Below, piece after piece: positions 10,873 through 22,039 of a stretch of 64,000 bases of DNA. Made by a program: the position numbers and the translations under genes. Source of the stretch: Botryosphaeria dothidea (Eukaryota > Ascomycota > Dothideomycetes > Botryosphaeriales > Botryosphaeriaceae); assembly GCA_011503125.2 (NCBI GenBank), contig WWBZ02000040.1, positions 3,782,001-3,846,000 of the forward strand, written 5' to 3'. Position 1 is the stretch's first letter; every line of letters starts with the position of its first letter. Under the pieces are notes generated by a model, which made no database searches, was not told the DNA's origin, and saw nothing but the letters and a program-made list of their open reading frames with translations.

Positions 10873-11414
10873 GGCGGGATGGGCGGTTCGCGCCGTGCAA
10901 TGGACGGCAGTGCTGGGATTGAGATACACGAAGAAAGGGTGGAGAAGGGTCCGCAGTCCTGCAGAGCCATGACCGGTGGCACTGCACCTGAGTCGGTGGT
11001 GCCAAGTCTTTGTTACTGCCGAATTGGGGAGCATGTCGCGGAACTGGTTGCGCTTCTGGATGACGTCGTCACTGCCAGAACTGCAGTAGCGCTGTCTGCT
11101 GACTGCAGCTGTAGAGGACTTGGTGTGAAACGTTGTGGAGCACTAACTCGAATTCTTAAAGTCCGGATGTCTCGTGAGTCTCGAAACTCGGAGGGCTGTC
11201 CGTAGAAGCGACTCCCATGATTTCGATGCCTCTACATTAATTGCAATGGATGAGAACATTTCTGGGGCTTCATTCACCCATAGCCGCCGTGTTTCGTTCA
11301 TCTGAGACTGACTCCCAGCCCTGCATTCTTGTCAACATGAAGGAGTCTTGACAACTCTTAAAGTTACCAAGCCTTGCAATTCTGTTGTAACCTGACTCTA
11401 GCAAAATTCACTGC
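10873..11414. other. intergenic, no gene recognised
   Basis: Upstream region of the SRA-like gene (minus strand). Open frames here are short and overlap on several frames, without recognisable products. Confidence 0.4.
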
Positions 11415-11669
11415 TCACTGTCCAGGAAAAAACAGGTTCCAATGTGCTGGTGCTGTAGCAGGGAAGTCGAAGGTGAGGGGTCTTCCAATCGCTGTTGAGG
11501 GCGAGAACTTTGCAAGACCGTAGATCGTTCCTACGAGAATAAGAGCCTTTAAACAAGCCATAAGCGTATTCCCTGAAGACCTCGTGGATGTTCCCAACAG
11601 GATAGCGACCAAGATCAACTCCGCAAGTATTGCCGCCAGGAATGTACTGTAAGGGTCCATGTTCGGCAT
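11415..11669 (-). CDS. small two-helix membrane protein, possibly a fragment
   Basis: 84 aa from an ATG at 11669. It has two strongly hydrophobic stretches (FLAAILAELILVAILLG and LMACLKALILVGTIYGLA) and ends THWNLFF-like (AHWNLFFPGQ). The family is not recognised. It may be a real small gene or the surviving first exon of a larger membrane protein, since it lies in a stretch full of broken genes. Coding status rests only on composition. Confidence 0.3.
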   Translation of the reverse strand: MPNMDPYSTFLAAILAELILVAILLGTSTRSSGNTLMACLKALILVGTIYGLAKFSPSTAIGRPLTFDFPATAPAHWNLFFPGQ

Positions 11670-11995
11670 CTTTGAGAGTTGGGTGGACTATGTTCCTTCC
11701 TTGCGGCCTGGGTGATGCAGGTCGGTACGATGGGCAGGTTTCAAATGACTCGAATTCGCATCAATCTATTAGCCAAGCCAAAAATTCCTTTGTATCGGGA
11801 ATGCACGCGTGCATACGCCGATCAAACTCTGCAAACAGTAGCTTGTAAACAAAGAATTCTTGTCATTGGCCATGTCTTTATCTCCTCGCGGTAACATATA
11901 TTACCAGAGACACAATCCTGGAAGAATCGCGGCAAGGATTCTCAATCAAGCACCCACCTGTGATCGTTTGAAAGCCGCCCTTTGAACCACACAAA

Positions 11996-12652
11996 ATGCC
12001 CCCAAGAAGATCCAAGAAGACCGCCTCTGAGCCGGAATAGGCACCAGAAAGACGACACTCAAGCGCAAGGCTTCGGCCATCGATGGTAAGAGTCTTTCCC
12101 AGCAGCCAGGGCCGGAAAGAAAAGGTTGAGTGCGAGGTTGACGTTCTTCTTAGATAAACTCCGGGTCTCTCGGCAAGACGAAGCAAAAGGCGTTGAGGCA
12201 AGGCGCCATCGTCAAAGAGAACGAAAAAGAAGACCGAGACAGATCTCGAGGACGTTCTCTTGTGGAATTCGGTGATAAGGAGTGCCACAACCGTACAATC
12301 GTCCATTCATCCCGAATTCTCGAGCATCCCGACGCAATGCAGCAATTGATCACTTTCGGCATTGAGCGGGCGCTGACCAAGAGCGTTCTGGGAGCCATTA
12401 ATACGGCGTTGACCACGGACGCTGCTGCGGTAAGATGATGAACTTTTTCGTTGACTGGGGTTTCGGATCTCCTGCTAATTCGCATCGTATCAGGGTAAAT
12501 TCGACCTATCCGAAGAACGTCCAGTGGGCTTCGAGCTTCTACCTAGATTTGTCCTCAAGAAATGGTCTAATCAGGTGCAACTTACAACAAGAGAGCACGC
12601 GGATGGCCATTGGGACCCATATAGTGTGGCCCCGATTGTAGTTTCCGACTAG
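11996..12652 (+). pseudogene. decayed nuclear-type protein gene
   Basis: From the ATG at 11996 the peptide starts MPPRRSKKTASEPE, typical of nuclear proteins, then meets a TAG. A second frame continues KTTLKRKASAIDGKSLSQQ and then meets a TGA. A third frame (from about 12170) carries a charged helix and then LEHPDAMQQLITFGIERAL. A good 64 bp intron at 12430-12493 (GTAAGA to CAG) joins this to FDLSEERPVGFELLPRF, ending DPYSVAPIVVSD with a TAG at 12650-12652. The last two exons alone would be a plausible small protein from the ATG at 12337 (82 aa). The whole reads best as a gene with at least one nonsense change and one or more frameshifts. The family is not identified. Confidence 0.4.
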
Positions 12653-13390
12653 CTAGGGGATATTGGTCTTTTTTTTTGGGGTGTTTGGGAGTGCTGCTCT
12701 TTACTAATAATGAATTCTCGGCGGTTATGGACATTTGATGGATGGAAAGGGGCTATAGCTACTGAATTGATGGTTGTTGACAGACCAGCGGGATGGACAG
12801 TCTCATTGAGTCATCTGCAGTCCTCTGACTTCACTAGCAAGCAGAAGCGTGAGTTCTTGGTATTCCAGGATTGCCATTGAAAGAAGGCGATCCTGGCATG
12901 TGTCCAAATAGGCCCGAACAAAAAGGTCAAAGCGGCCGACGAGCACGAGTAGAGCCGGAGAGGGTCGTCACACCACGGGTGCAGGGGAGGCTAAGGGGGC
13001 ACTTCGGCGGACGCTTACGGCATTGAAAACTTGGTAAAGGAATCGTCGATCGCGCGCCCCTGAGGCTCAATCAAAGCTCGAGCAGAGCGTTCAGGAGGGT
13101 GGCACAGGTGGGAGTGAAGTTTGCAAGTCGACAGAAGGCGGCAGAATTGCGTGCTGCGCCAGCGCGTTTTGGGATCGGCAAATCCCTGTCGCCGATCTCC
13201 CGCGCCCTGCCAATGCTCCTTTCTGGTCTCCGCCCCTCGCCAATAATCTCTCCGCAATTCAATGACGTCCTCTGCCGCCCGTCTCCGCACTTATATTTAT
13301 CCCCATGCTTTCCTGCATATCCGCCTCTCTGAGCGCCGACGCTGCGTCCTCCCGCCCACCGTGATCCTTCACGCACCGCCACCACCCACC
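12653..13390. other. intergenic, no gene recognised
   Basis: Spacer between two decayed genes. Just before 13391 there is C-rich leader-like sequence. Nothing else is recognised. Confidence 0.4.
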
Positions 13391-13927
13391 ATGACCACCA
13401 CCACCACCGGCCACGTCCTCGGCCTCGGGCCCTACCGCCTCGCCCAGCTCTTCTCCGCTACCTCGCTCGCATTCTTCTTCGGCGCATCCAGCTACTCCTC
13501 CATCTCCGTCATGCCCTCGCTCATCGACGCCCCCACTGTCCACCCACCAGAAGCTCTCCTTCTTCAAGCACATGATCCTCCGCGGCAACGCAATCATTCC
13601 ACCCGCTTTGCTCAGCGCCATTGCCAACTTGGCCTACCTCGCATACAGCGCGCCGCTGCAACGTCGCGACAGGCACATCTCCTGGCCCTGGGAGCTTTGG
13701 TTGCCACTTTGGGCTGCAGGTGCCGATCCTGCCGAAGAATAAGGCGATGGTTGAGATTGCGGATAGAGGGAAGGGAAGGACGATGATGGGAGCGAGGCAA
13801 ACTGGCGCATTGCGAGCTGTCGAGGTGGAATCTTGGCAGGGTTGCTCTGAGTGGTATCGCGTTCGTGGTCACGGCGTGGGAGATGATTCCCCGCAGGGAT
13901 GGCACGCCATTGCCTGTCAGGCTCTGA
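13391..13927 (+). pseudogene. DUF1772-like membrane protein pseudogene
   Basis: A recognisable DUF1772/anthrone-oxygenase-like membrane protein is spread over several frames. Frame 1 from the ATG at 13391 reads YRLAQLFSATSLAFFFG, then SVMPSLIDAPTVHP. A second frame reads LSFFKHMILRGNAIIPPALL, then ANLAYLAYSAP. The first frame returns with LALGALVATLG, the third reads VPILPKNKAMVEIAD, and the second resumes with LSRWNLGRVALSG, then FVVTAWEMIPRRDGTP and a TGA at 13925-13927. The order matches the family (four hydrophobic segments, NKxM loop, tryptophan-rich end). No splice sites explain the frame changes, so at least three indels are present. Some relatives act in polyketide or aflatoxin-type pathways; this copy would be inactive. 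Confidence 0.65.
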
Positions 13928-14147
13928 GCAACTGGATAAGCACGAATCAGACACAGGGACAAACAACGTAAGCGATCGGCATCTTAGGATTCTGTAGGAT
14001 CATCAGAGCCTCAGAGTGTAACTTCTAGGAGGATGTGCGTGGCTAATGACTTAATGAACGATATGCTAATGAGTTACAAGATTTAGGCGCCAATTTCCGG
14101 TGCTGTATTCAAAGGTGCAACGCTGGTGAGTGCTTTCCGTACTACGC

Positions 14148-14649
14148 CTACCGTGGCAAATTACCTAGCTCTGTCCCATTGTCCTGCTTCCTTCTGAGGA
14201 ACGCTGGCATGTTGCGCCAAGTCGAGACCAGCCGCCCAGAGAACCGTCTGATGATTGTGTTCGGCATTGCTTGTGGACTGAGGATGTTGGTGTTGAGGTA
14301 TCCTAGAACAGTAAGAAACGCTCCTGTCGCTTGAGTCAGAGTGGCATGAAGGGAACTATCAAGCAGCACGACTTACCTTGGCCGATATTACGACGTGCCA
14401 TCTGAATTACTTCAACGTCCCACTCAGGAATCCGGCTAACTGGTTGCATGCTTGATCTCCATCTAGCAATGTCTAGGCGAGTTAGCGAGCACGTGAGCTG
14501 GTGAGGCTGAAGGGGGCTGACGAACCTTGACGGAAGAAGGCTTGGCCGTGCCAGATGAGCAAGAGGTGGATGACGTGCCCAAAGATCTGAGCAGTCACAA
14601 GCAAGGTAGCAGGTAGGGAGATAATCTCTTCGACTCTCAAATTTCCCAT
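14148..14649 (-). CDS. small single-pass membrane protein (two introns)
   Basis: Exons 14649-14526, 14472-14377 and 14323-14148, 131 aa. Intron 1 (53 bp, GTTCGT to CTAG) has a perfect GCTAAC branch site. Intron 2 (53 bp, GTAAGT to ACAG) has CTGAC. The protein starts MGNLRVEEIISLPATLL and carries one or two hydrophobic segments (about residues 10-35 and 75-88), then a basic C-terminus with RRKQDNGTELG. A TATA-like run lies about 209 bp upstream with a CA-rich leader, supporting a real transcript. The first exon resembles that of the small gene at 16177 (EEIISL..TLL....QI...I..L), suggesting a local paralogue pair. Function unknown. Confidence 0.6.
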
Positions 14650-14857
14650 GCTGAGGGCAATAGCTTCGCTGAAGAAGTATTTTCAGATTGGTGATGGTGT
14701 TTGGTATGCGCTCTCCTGAGCAGTCAAGATTTCGAACAGATGATAGAATAAGATTGCTATGGTGTGAAGCTTCCAAATGGCTGTAGTGGTTTGAAGTTTG
14801 TAAGAGGCACTTGTGAGATGATGCTGTAGATAAAAGTCGAGGGTCGACAGCTCGACT

Positions 14858-14867
14858 TATATATATA
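14858..14867 (-). promoter_or_regulatory. TATA-like run upstream of the small membrane protein gene
   Basis: TATATATATA lies 209 bp upstream of the ATG at 14649 (minus strand). A C/A-rich leader follows it, the usual look of a fungal core promoter. Confidence 0.4.
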
Positions 14868-15881
14868 GAACGCAGGAAGCAGGGCCCACGATTTTGAGCG
14901 GATGGCTGACCAGCAATACGTCCAATGGGAAGGAAGCATCTCGATGTCCAGGCTTGCTCCCGCCCGTGTTAAGCTCATTGTAGGAATCCATAAGCACGAC
15001 AAGGCTCGTTTGCTTCGCCTTATTCGTAAAAGGGTGTAGATGGCTGTTGGAAAAGGTGCAACGATTCAGCCTTTCTTTACCCCTCTATGTGTAGGTATCT
15101 GGTGCAAAAAGGGGGGCTTAGCAGCCTGAGTCTGCCTGTCGTCGGTTGTTGGGTGATGATGCACAGCCTCCTTTCTGAAGCTTAGCTGCCACGCTGCAAA
15201 TGGCGAAGAACCCGCATTGTCGAACAGCCAATACCCTTTGCGTCTTAGAGGAGACAACGAGAGGGCTCTTTAGGTTCTCTGGTATACAGGTCTTCTTACA
15301 TCTAGCTGAGTTGTCTGCTATCTGCACTCTCGATACTTAATGATTGTGAATGAACGAACTCACCGAGTGCTGTATGGCAACCAGGGTCACGCAAGCGCTT
15401 GCTTGTTGCGCGACACGTGAGTATTTATCGCTGGGCCGGCTGGCACATAAATTTCGGATAGCGAAAGGCATCTGGTGTCTACCAAGTGACGGGGCTCGTT
15501 TGCAAACGAATGATGCTCTTCTGACTTCCGTTACAGGCAGTTTACAGGCGTGTCGGATTGTGATTGGTCAGGCGTGCATTGGAAAGCTGCATTCATCATC
15601 AAGGTCGAATCCTGTACACCAAGAAATATCATTTATGTACGAAAAGGGATATTTACCGGACCATGGAGCTTAGCCAAGGCGAGATACCTCACTTCCTTTT
15701 CACAGCTTAAAGATTTCCGCCCCAGCTCAAAATATGCCGAATTCGCCAAAACGCCACGCTAAAATCCGAAAGTCGCTTCAAACACAATGCCACTCTTCGA
15801 GGAGAGCTAAGACGCACAAAACGTCCCTACCACGGTCAGCGCAAAGCCCAAACCCCTACAAAGCCTTATGACGTACAGCGC

Positions 15882-16177
15882 TTACTCGAATACCGCCGAA
15901 CAATCGGCGAGCGCTCCACTTCCACAACCCACCCGACGCCCTGACCAGCAGGAGGTTGCAAAACGATGATGCAGTCCGCTCATCTCTGCGAAACCCGTCA
16001 GTGACCTCTTGGACGAAAATTCTGCGAGTACTCCAAACCTGGATGGGAGGAGGAATGCGAGCACGGCTTGTTGGTCCAGCGGATGAAGATGAGCGGCAGG
16101 ATGTTGGCCATGATCTGCACGATGTGGAGGACGAGGGTGACGAGGGAGATGATGGCTTCGTCCGAGAGGTGGGCCAT
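15882..16177 (-). CDS. small membrane protein, likely paralogue of the 14149-14649 gene
   Basis: Exon 1 is 16177-16039 (MAHLSDEAIISLVTLVLHI..., one hydrophobic helix, then RWTNKPCSHSSSHP). It is followed by a 53 bp intron (GTTTGG to CGCAG, branch CACTGACG). Exon 2 from 15985 ends at a TAA at 15882-15884, 80 aa in total. A second acceptor two bases downstream (GCAGAG) would instead open the frame DERTASSFCNLLLV...ARRLFGGIR, which ends at a possible GTAAGC donor. That version begins with Asp and ends ARRxxGG like exon 2 of the neighbouring gene (DIARW...ARRNIGQ). The first exon is well supported; the rest is uncertain. A TATA-like box lies about 196 bp upstream. Confidence 0.45.
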
Positions 16178-16372
16178 GGTTGCGGAGGGTGCTCGGAGGA
16201 GGGGTGCGCGGGGTGGAGGGGTTGGCTTGGTGTCGTGTGCATGTATGCGTGGGCGATGGTGTCAAGTCAAAATTGGACGGTTTAACAGGAAACTGGAGAG
16301 CTTTTGACGAGCGGAAAGCACTGGTGTTAGATTGATTTGAATTGCCAAGTATCATGGAAGTACCGCTGTGCG

Positions 16373-16380
16373 TATATAAA
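16373..16380 (-). promoter_or_regulatory. TATA-like box upstream of the 16177 gene
   Basis: TATATAAA on the plus strand reads TTTATATA on the minus strand, about 196 bp upstream of the ATG at 16177. The position mirrors that of the neighbouring small membrane protein gene. Confidence 0.3.
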
Positions 16381-16956
16381 GATCTGTGGAGAGATCTAGC
16401 GCTGGGAAACATTTGCGACCGCATGCGCCGCAGGGACGCACGAGTTGCTGAGACGGGAGCTTACGTGGATGAAGGAGGCTTGAGAGGCTGAAGGGGGCGT
16501 AGACATTGGTTTCGGCCGGCCAGGAATGCGTGCGAACGCAGGTCCAAAATTGGTGTGCGTAGGTGTCACCTTGGCAGGCAGCCGCCTCGAGAGGCCAGGT
16601 CTGCGGCAGAGCGCGGAGAACATCGTGCATTGAGAGCGTCTGCAAATTGGGAGACCGCGCTCACATATCATATGCCATTTGTGATACTCCGCATATTCAA
16701 GCCCGCAGCAGGTTCTCTGGATGTCAAATCGCGTCAAGGGAAACCTCAATTCACTACGTCTTATCAGCTCCTGCTTCAAGGCAACTAGTGCTATCGGACA
16801 ACCCGACCGCGCAGGCAGACAGGCAGAAGCCACCATGGCCGAAGCACCAATCCTTTTCATCCCAGCCACACACTGTGTACCCATAAGCAGCGCTTCGCTT
16901 GTATCTTGACTTTCGTCCAACCTGCACCTATGAGTTCATTGTCCGGCATCCGTGCC

Positions 16957-17415
16957 CTATGAATACTTCGTCGGATCAGCGCAAGTCCCAAAACACTGCC
17001 ACGAAAGAATTTGAAAGAAGTGTAGGATCAGACAAAGATGAAAGATGGTAAGGTTGTTTCTCCAGAGGCCGAGGGCCGTCGGTTGAACTATGCATTGAGT
17101 TTGGAACATCATGAAAAGTGCAAGAGTGCGAAGAGAGGGCTTGAACATACCGTGAACAAGTATAGAATCGGGCCTCGTGTCCTGTAGGTTAGCAGTCAAA
17201 TGGTGCGCTGCGAGTCTGATGTCATCGTGGCTGGGGACGCGCTACATTTGCACGAAGCCAGCCACTAAGATGCCAAAATACACGGCAGTCGACGCCAGAA
17301 GCACCGTGCTGGCGCGGAGAAGCGTGGACAAGAGCGTTCTGGCGAGGTCGGTTGCGAGTGGGCGGAGATATCGAAGCTGCTGCTGTTGCGTGGGCGCGAC
17401 GAGGAAAGAAAACTT
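16957..17415 (-). pseudogene. possible membrane-protein remnant with in-frame TAG
   Basis: One minus-strand frame is open from 17415 to a TAG at 17244-17242, encoding LRYLRPLATDLARTLL, then STVLLASTAVYFGILVAGFV, which looks like a helix plus a membrane span. The same frame continues after the TAG (RVPSHDDIRLAAHHL) to a GTATGT donor-like site. It ends in LTIFHLCLILHFFQIL and a TAG. A single C-to-T change would turn a Gln codon into this TAG. No start codon or family was identified, so coding status is weak. Confidence 0.22.
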
Positions 17416-17989
17416 TCAGCAAGCGAATCATCCGAGGAATCTCCGGTGGACAGGCAGCTGGACGGTATTCACGTGATGGCGCTCAGAAACCTGGGCTCAT
17501 CTCCCCTGAGTGAGAAGTAAAACCGGGGCTTTGCAAAGGGTTACGAGGACAGTAGAGGGCCGTAGTACTGGTCTACGTCACCTTTATGTCACACAGGTAG
17601 TCACGGAATTTAGTGATGGAAACGAGGCTCGGCACAAAGCCCTCCGTTTCCTTCGCAGCAACGCCGACAAGCTACCCCTCTTCCCCGCGCCGATCGTCGA
17701 TATTCCGAACACCAGATCACGCTCTTCATGAGACAATTCCAGGAACCGGATGCCACGGGACATTTGGCCGCCAATCGCAGAGGTTAGCCGTTCATTTAGC
17801 TCGCAGCTTCCCGCGTTGGATGCGGCCGGAGATGAAATTAGCGATGCTACCGTACAGCCAGAAACGAGCACCTGCTATTACTGTGCAGCCAAAGGAAAAA
17901 TAGAGGATTGAAGACTGCAAATAAAATGCTCACTTGCGAAGCTTCCAATCGCCAAGCGGAATAAGCTTTTGCGTTTTCGAGACCTCACC

Positions 17990-19418
17990 ATGGCTTCGAA
18001 AATTGTATCCTCGCTTGCAGTCTTTCTTCCCATAACTTCAGCTCTGGTCCTTCCAGACGGCGTCGGTAGGCTTCCGGCTCTGGGATGGAACTCCTGGAAC
18101 GAGTTCGCCTGCAACATCAGCGAAGACAAATTCCTGACCGCTGCGAACAAATTCATCGAGCTTGGCTTCAAGGTACCATTTGCGACCTCTTGATCCGCAT
18201 CATATGTCTGATGGAATTACCATAGGATGCCGGCTATGAATACGTGAACATCGATGACTGCTGGTCCGTGAAGGCCGGCCGCGACAACACCACAGGACGA
18301 ATCATCCCAGACTACACCAAATTCCCCGACGGCATCAATGGCACTGCGGTCAAAATCCACGACCTCGGCCTGAAGATCGGAATTTACAGCAGCGCCGGCG
18401 ACATGACCTGTGCCGGGTATCCCGCGAGTCTCGGGAACGAAGAGATTGATGCTGCCACCTGGGCCGAATGGGGAATCGACTGTATGTGACCTTTGCGCTC
18501 AAGTCACCTCAAAGAACGACAGAAACTTACCAGTATAACCTTGTCCAAGACCTCAAATACGACAACTGCGGTGTCCTTAGCAACTGGACCGACGAATGTT
18601 CTTTCTGCGTCCCCGACTCCACCAACGTCAACGACTACGTCAACGGCACCTGTACCAACACCACCGGCCTCTGCGGCTCCGACTACGACTGGGACAACTC
18701 CCTCACCGCGGTCCGCTACCGCCGCATGCGCGACGCGCTCGCGCGCCAAAACCGCACCATCCTCTACAGCCTGTGCGACTGGGGCCAGGCGGACGTGCAG
18801 TCGTGGGGCAACGCCACGGGCAGCTCGTGGCGCATGTCGGGCGACATCACGGCGTCGTGGCCGCGCATCCTCGAGATCCTCAACGAGAACTCCTTCTACC
18901 TCAACAACGTCGACTTCTGGGGCCACCCGGACGCCGACATGCTCGAGGTCGGCAACGGCGACCTCACGCTGGCCGAGGCGCGCAGCCATTTCGCGCTGTG
19001 GGCTGCCATGAAGTCGCCGCTGTTGATCGGGACTGCTTTAGATACGCTGAGCCAGGATAACGTCGACATCATGCTCAATAAGTACTTGATCGCGTTTCAC
19101 CAGGACCCTGTGTACGGTAAACCTGCGGCGCCGTACAAGTGGGGCACCAATCCCGATTGGACGTTTGATGCAGAGAGGCCAGCCGAGTACTGGGCAGGCG
19201 AGAGCGTGAACGGAACCCTGGTCTTGATACTGAACACGGATAATGGAACCGTGGAGAAGACGTCGAGCTGGGCCGAGGTCCCTGGGTTATCGGGGGATGC
19301 GAAGTATCAGGTCACGAACGTCTGGACAGAGGAGGATCTGGGATGTATTGGTGATGGCGTCACGCTTCAGGTTGAGGCTCACGATACTGCTGCCTTGTGG
19401 ATCCGGGAGAGCTGTTGA
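17990..19418 (+). CDS. secreted alpha-galactosidase, GH27 (two introns)
   Basis: Model: join(17990..18172,18226..18481,18550..19418), 435 aa. Intron 1 is 53 bp (GTACCA to ATAG) and intron 2 is 68 bp (GTATGT to an AAG acceptor), restoring the motif YLKYDNC. Residues 1-18 or so form a signal peptide ([18 protein letters not shown]), so the enzyme is exported. GH27 enzymes cleave terminal alpha-1,6-galactose from melibiose, raffinose and galactomannan. Visible motifs are [11 protein letters not shown] near the N-terminus, VNIDDCW, the nucleophile D151 in KYDNC, the acid/base D245 in RMSGDI, and the MKSPLLIG block. The C-terminal beta domain ends [11 protein letters not shown]. Many N-x-S/T sequons are present. 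Length is normal for the family. A fungal MEL/Agl-type assignment is firm; the exact paralogue is not. Confidence 0.95.
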
Positions 19419-22039
19419 ATGATTGGAAAAAATGGTCGATAAGTCTGATAGCGCCCGCAGAGGATGGTAGACATGTGCCTCCAGACACTTTTCAGAAAGA
19501 CCGTTCTACACTTCAAGAAAGGGAGAGATCGTGGAAATGAGAAATTCGAGTTCGATAGGACCAAAGTAAGAATCCCGAAGTAAAGATGGTGAACTTGCGA
19601 AAACTTACGGAAGAGACGGAAGAGCCCTGCTTCCTCTGCCGTCTATCCGGTTGATCTTCCCGGGTAACAGCAGCAAAACAGACCTGTATGCAAAGGACCT
19701 TGTTGCGGCACAGGTTGTCAAATTCCAACCTGAGATCACCCCGGTACCTGCACCTGAGCCGATCCAGATCACATATACATCGAGACCTTAAGTGACCTCG
19801 GATGACCGCACGCATTGATAGCACCATCATGACACGACACGGTAAGGAAAATAAAAAGCGAGCTCCTCCAAGCAGCCGACATGGTTAATTATCCCGTTCG
19901 CACAGGCATCGAGGTGGATTCCTTGCTCGGCTGTCTAGCTCGAGGACCCGAAATCAGCAAGCTAGTTCTGCGGTGCCCCGCCGTATTATCAGACGGCTAC
20001 TTGAGCTGACGGGATGTTTCTGTGGAACAGCAATGCCGGAAAAACTGAGCGAATCAGAGTCGGCAGTGGCGCCGGGGGCTGGTTCTTCAGCGGTTCAGAA
20101 GAGAGATAGATAGAAAAAAAGAAAAAAAAATCGTGGAGGGGAATAGCAGGAGTGAGACGTTAATTCGGAAGTGAAAAGAGGGGAGCAGAAATGCACTGCT
20201 TGCCGAAGAGCCAAGGAGAAATGCCCCGAATTTCCGCATTCGGCAAACAGGGAAATCTCGACGCAATAACACACATGGCAAGTTTTCCGAAAGCCAACTC
20301 GAGGGAGGGGCTGTTCAGTTGACAGCTCACCGGTGTGCCCAGCTTCTGGGAGGGCAACGCGTGGAAGGCGTGGGCCTGGAGAGTCAGAATGGGAGTTCCA
20401 GACGTCACGATGAAAAGCTGTCAGTGGAGAAAGCTGCTGATCTTGGACCCTCCCATTTCGGCGTCTTTTACCTATCCGACGCAGCAGGAATGCAGAGCAG
20501 TTCTTGATTCCTGGAAAGACGGCGGTGGAGGGCGATGGAGATGGCCTCATGCGACTTCCGAAACGAAGGGTGCGGGACGCCGATCGCCAGACTCAAAGGC
20601 CCTGTCGGATGTACCCGCGTCTGGAGATCCTCAGGCGCCCAACTGCCGTGGCCGTCGCCAGGCCCCTTCTGCTGGCAACCGTGGTGTTTTGCTTTTGCCG
20701 CCCTTGCTACCAAGAACACAGCCCCTCCAATCAGCACCAGGGTGTTACTCGATCAGTTTTTCCCGCGGCTCCGTCGCCTCATGCGGTCTGCGAGTCGAGT
20801 AAGACTGCTCAGACGCGTTCCACACTCGCCGCCACGGCCATGCGGAATTGGGTCTGATGCAGAGGGCGACTTTAATCCCTCTCGTAACAGACACTGGAGT
20901 CGCCGACGGGGCAGACTATTTCGGGCAAAAAGCGCTATCAGAGTTTTCCGCGGCGTCGAATCTGGGGTGTCGCCGGTGCACGCCCTGACGGGTGCCCACG
21001 GCGGGTGCGCGGATGCCAGGGCACGCTCTAGGGCTCGTTCCAGAGCTGCTTATCCCTCCACATGCAGGCACATCTCAGCGCAGCACTGGCTCGACGCTTG
21101 TGCATGCTTTTCGTTGAGGGCGGGACCCTTTCAACGCGTTATGCACGGCGCTCTGTCACGGACGAGCGAGCGAAGGTTGATCGTCGGCCGGCGCGTGAAT
21201 GGCCGCTCTGTGTGGGACAAGGGCTGCTGCGAACTGGTGGCCTGGCGGGCGGTTCGCAGATGCTGTCACAGGGCGACGGCGCTGCTCAGCTCACCAACGC
21301 GGCCGGGGTCACAGGGGCCATCCAGGCGCACGGAACGGGCATGGGTGGACGCAAGATAAGTGGGATGAAGAAGCGTCCGCACGTATCAGAGCCGGCGCGG
21401 AGGAGCTCGTGGTGGTGACCTGCAGCATCGCAGGCGCACGGCGAGGCCTGAACGGGCTCGGCGTGGGAGAGTGAGGTGGGAGTGGAGCCGGGCGGCGGCA
21501 GTGACGTGTGGGCCAGGCCTGCTCCCGGTCGCCCCTGCCTGTGGCCGTCCCGCCGGCAATCGTCGAGCTGTGAGATCACCAGCCAGCAGCTGCGATCCCG
21601 CCAGCCCAGCGGCAGCACGCAATGCCCAAGGGACCGTCAACAGCCACAGCTCTCCACAAACCTGCGGAATGGGCTCGAGACAGCCTTGTGCAACGTCGCC
21701 AGCCCTGCAGCATCCAGCCGGCCGCTCAACGCCAGTGCGACAGCGGGGTATAGAAGAAGCGAGGACAGGGAAGCCGTGGCCGTCCTGCCTGTGCCTTGCC
21801 GACCGGACGACTAGCAGCCTAGCGCCTTCTGCATATCCACACTTGCCTGCGCCGCTTGCGCCCCTTACGACGTCCGCGTTACAGTCGCTCGATTCGTTGA
21901 ATTTTACTCCCAGACCTCCCCTGATTTGCCCCGACTACTTGTCGCATCCCAGCCACATCCGCCATATATACTGCGCCCATCCGCTCCACGAGGGCATTTT
22001 GGTCGACAGCAGCTGTTTACCGTCCAGCTACCTGCCATC
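19419..22039. other. 2.6 kb gene-free interval
   Basis: No gene recognised. The right two thirds is GC-rich with many overlapping open frames on both strands (for example 20535-21359), as expected by chance at high GC. From about 21800 to 22039 the sequence is C/T-rich like a fungal promoter and leader for the gene at 22040. Confidence 0.45.

Noticed and set aside
18504..18989. 161-codon minus-strand frame
   Set aside because: Antisense shadow of the GH27 alpha-galactosidase exon 3.
20535..21359. 274-codon open frame in the gene-free interval
   Set aside because: High-GC DNA with several overlapping frames open at once, no domain, composition dominated by Arg, Ala, Ser and Pro.
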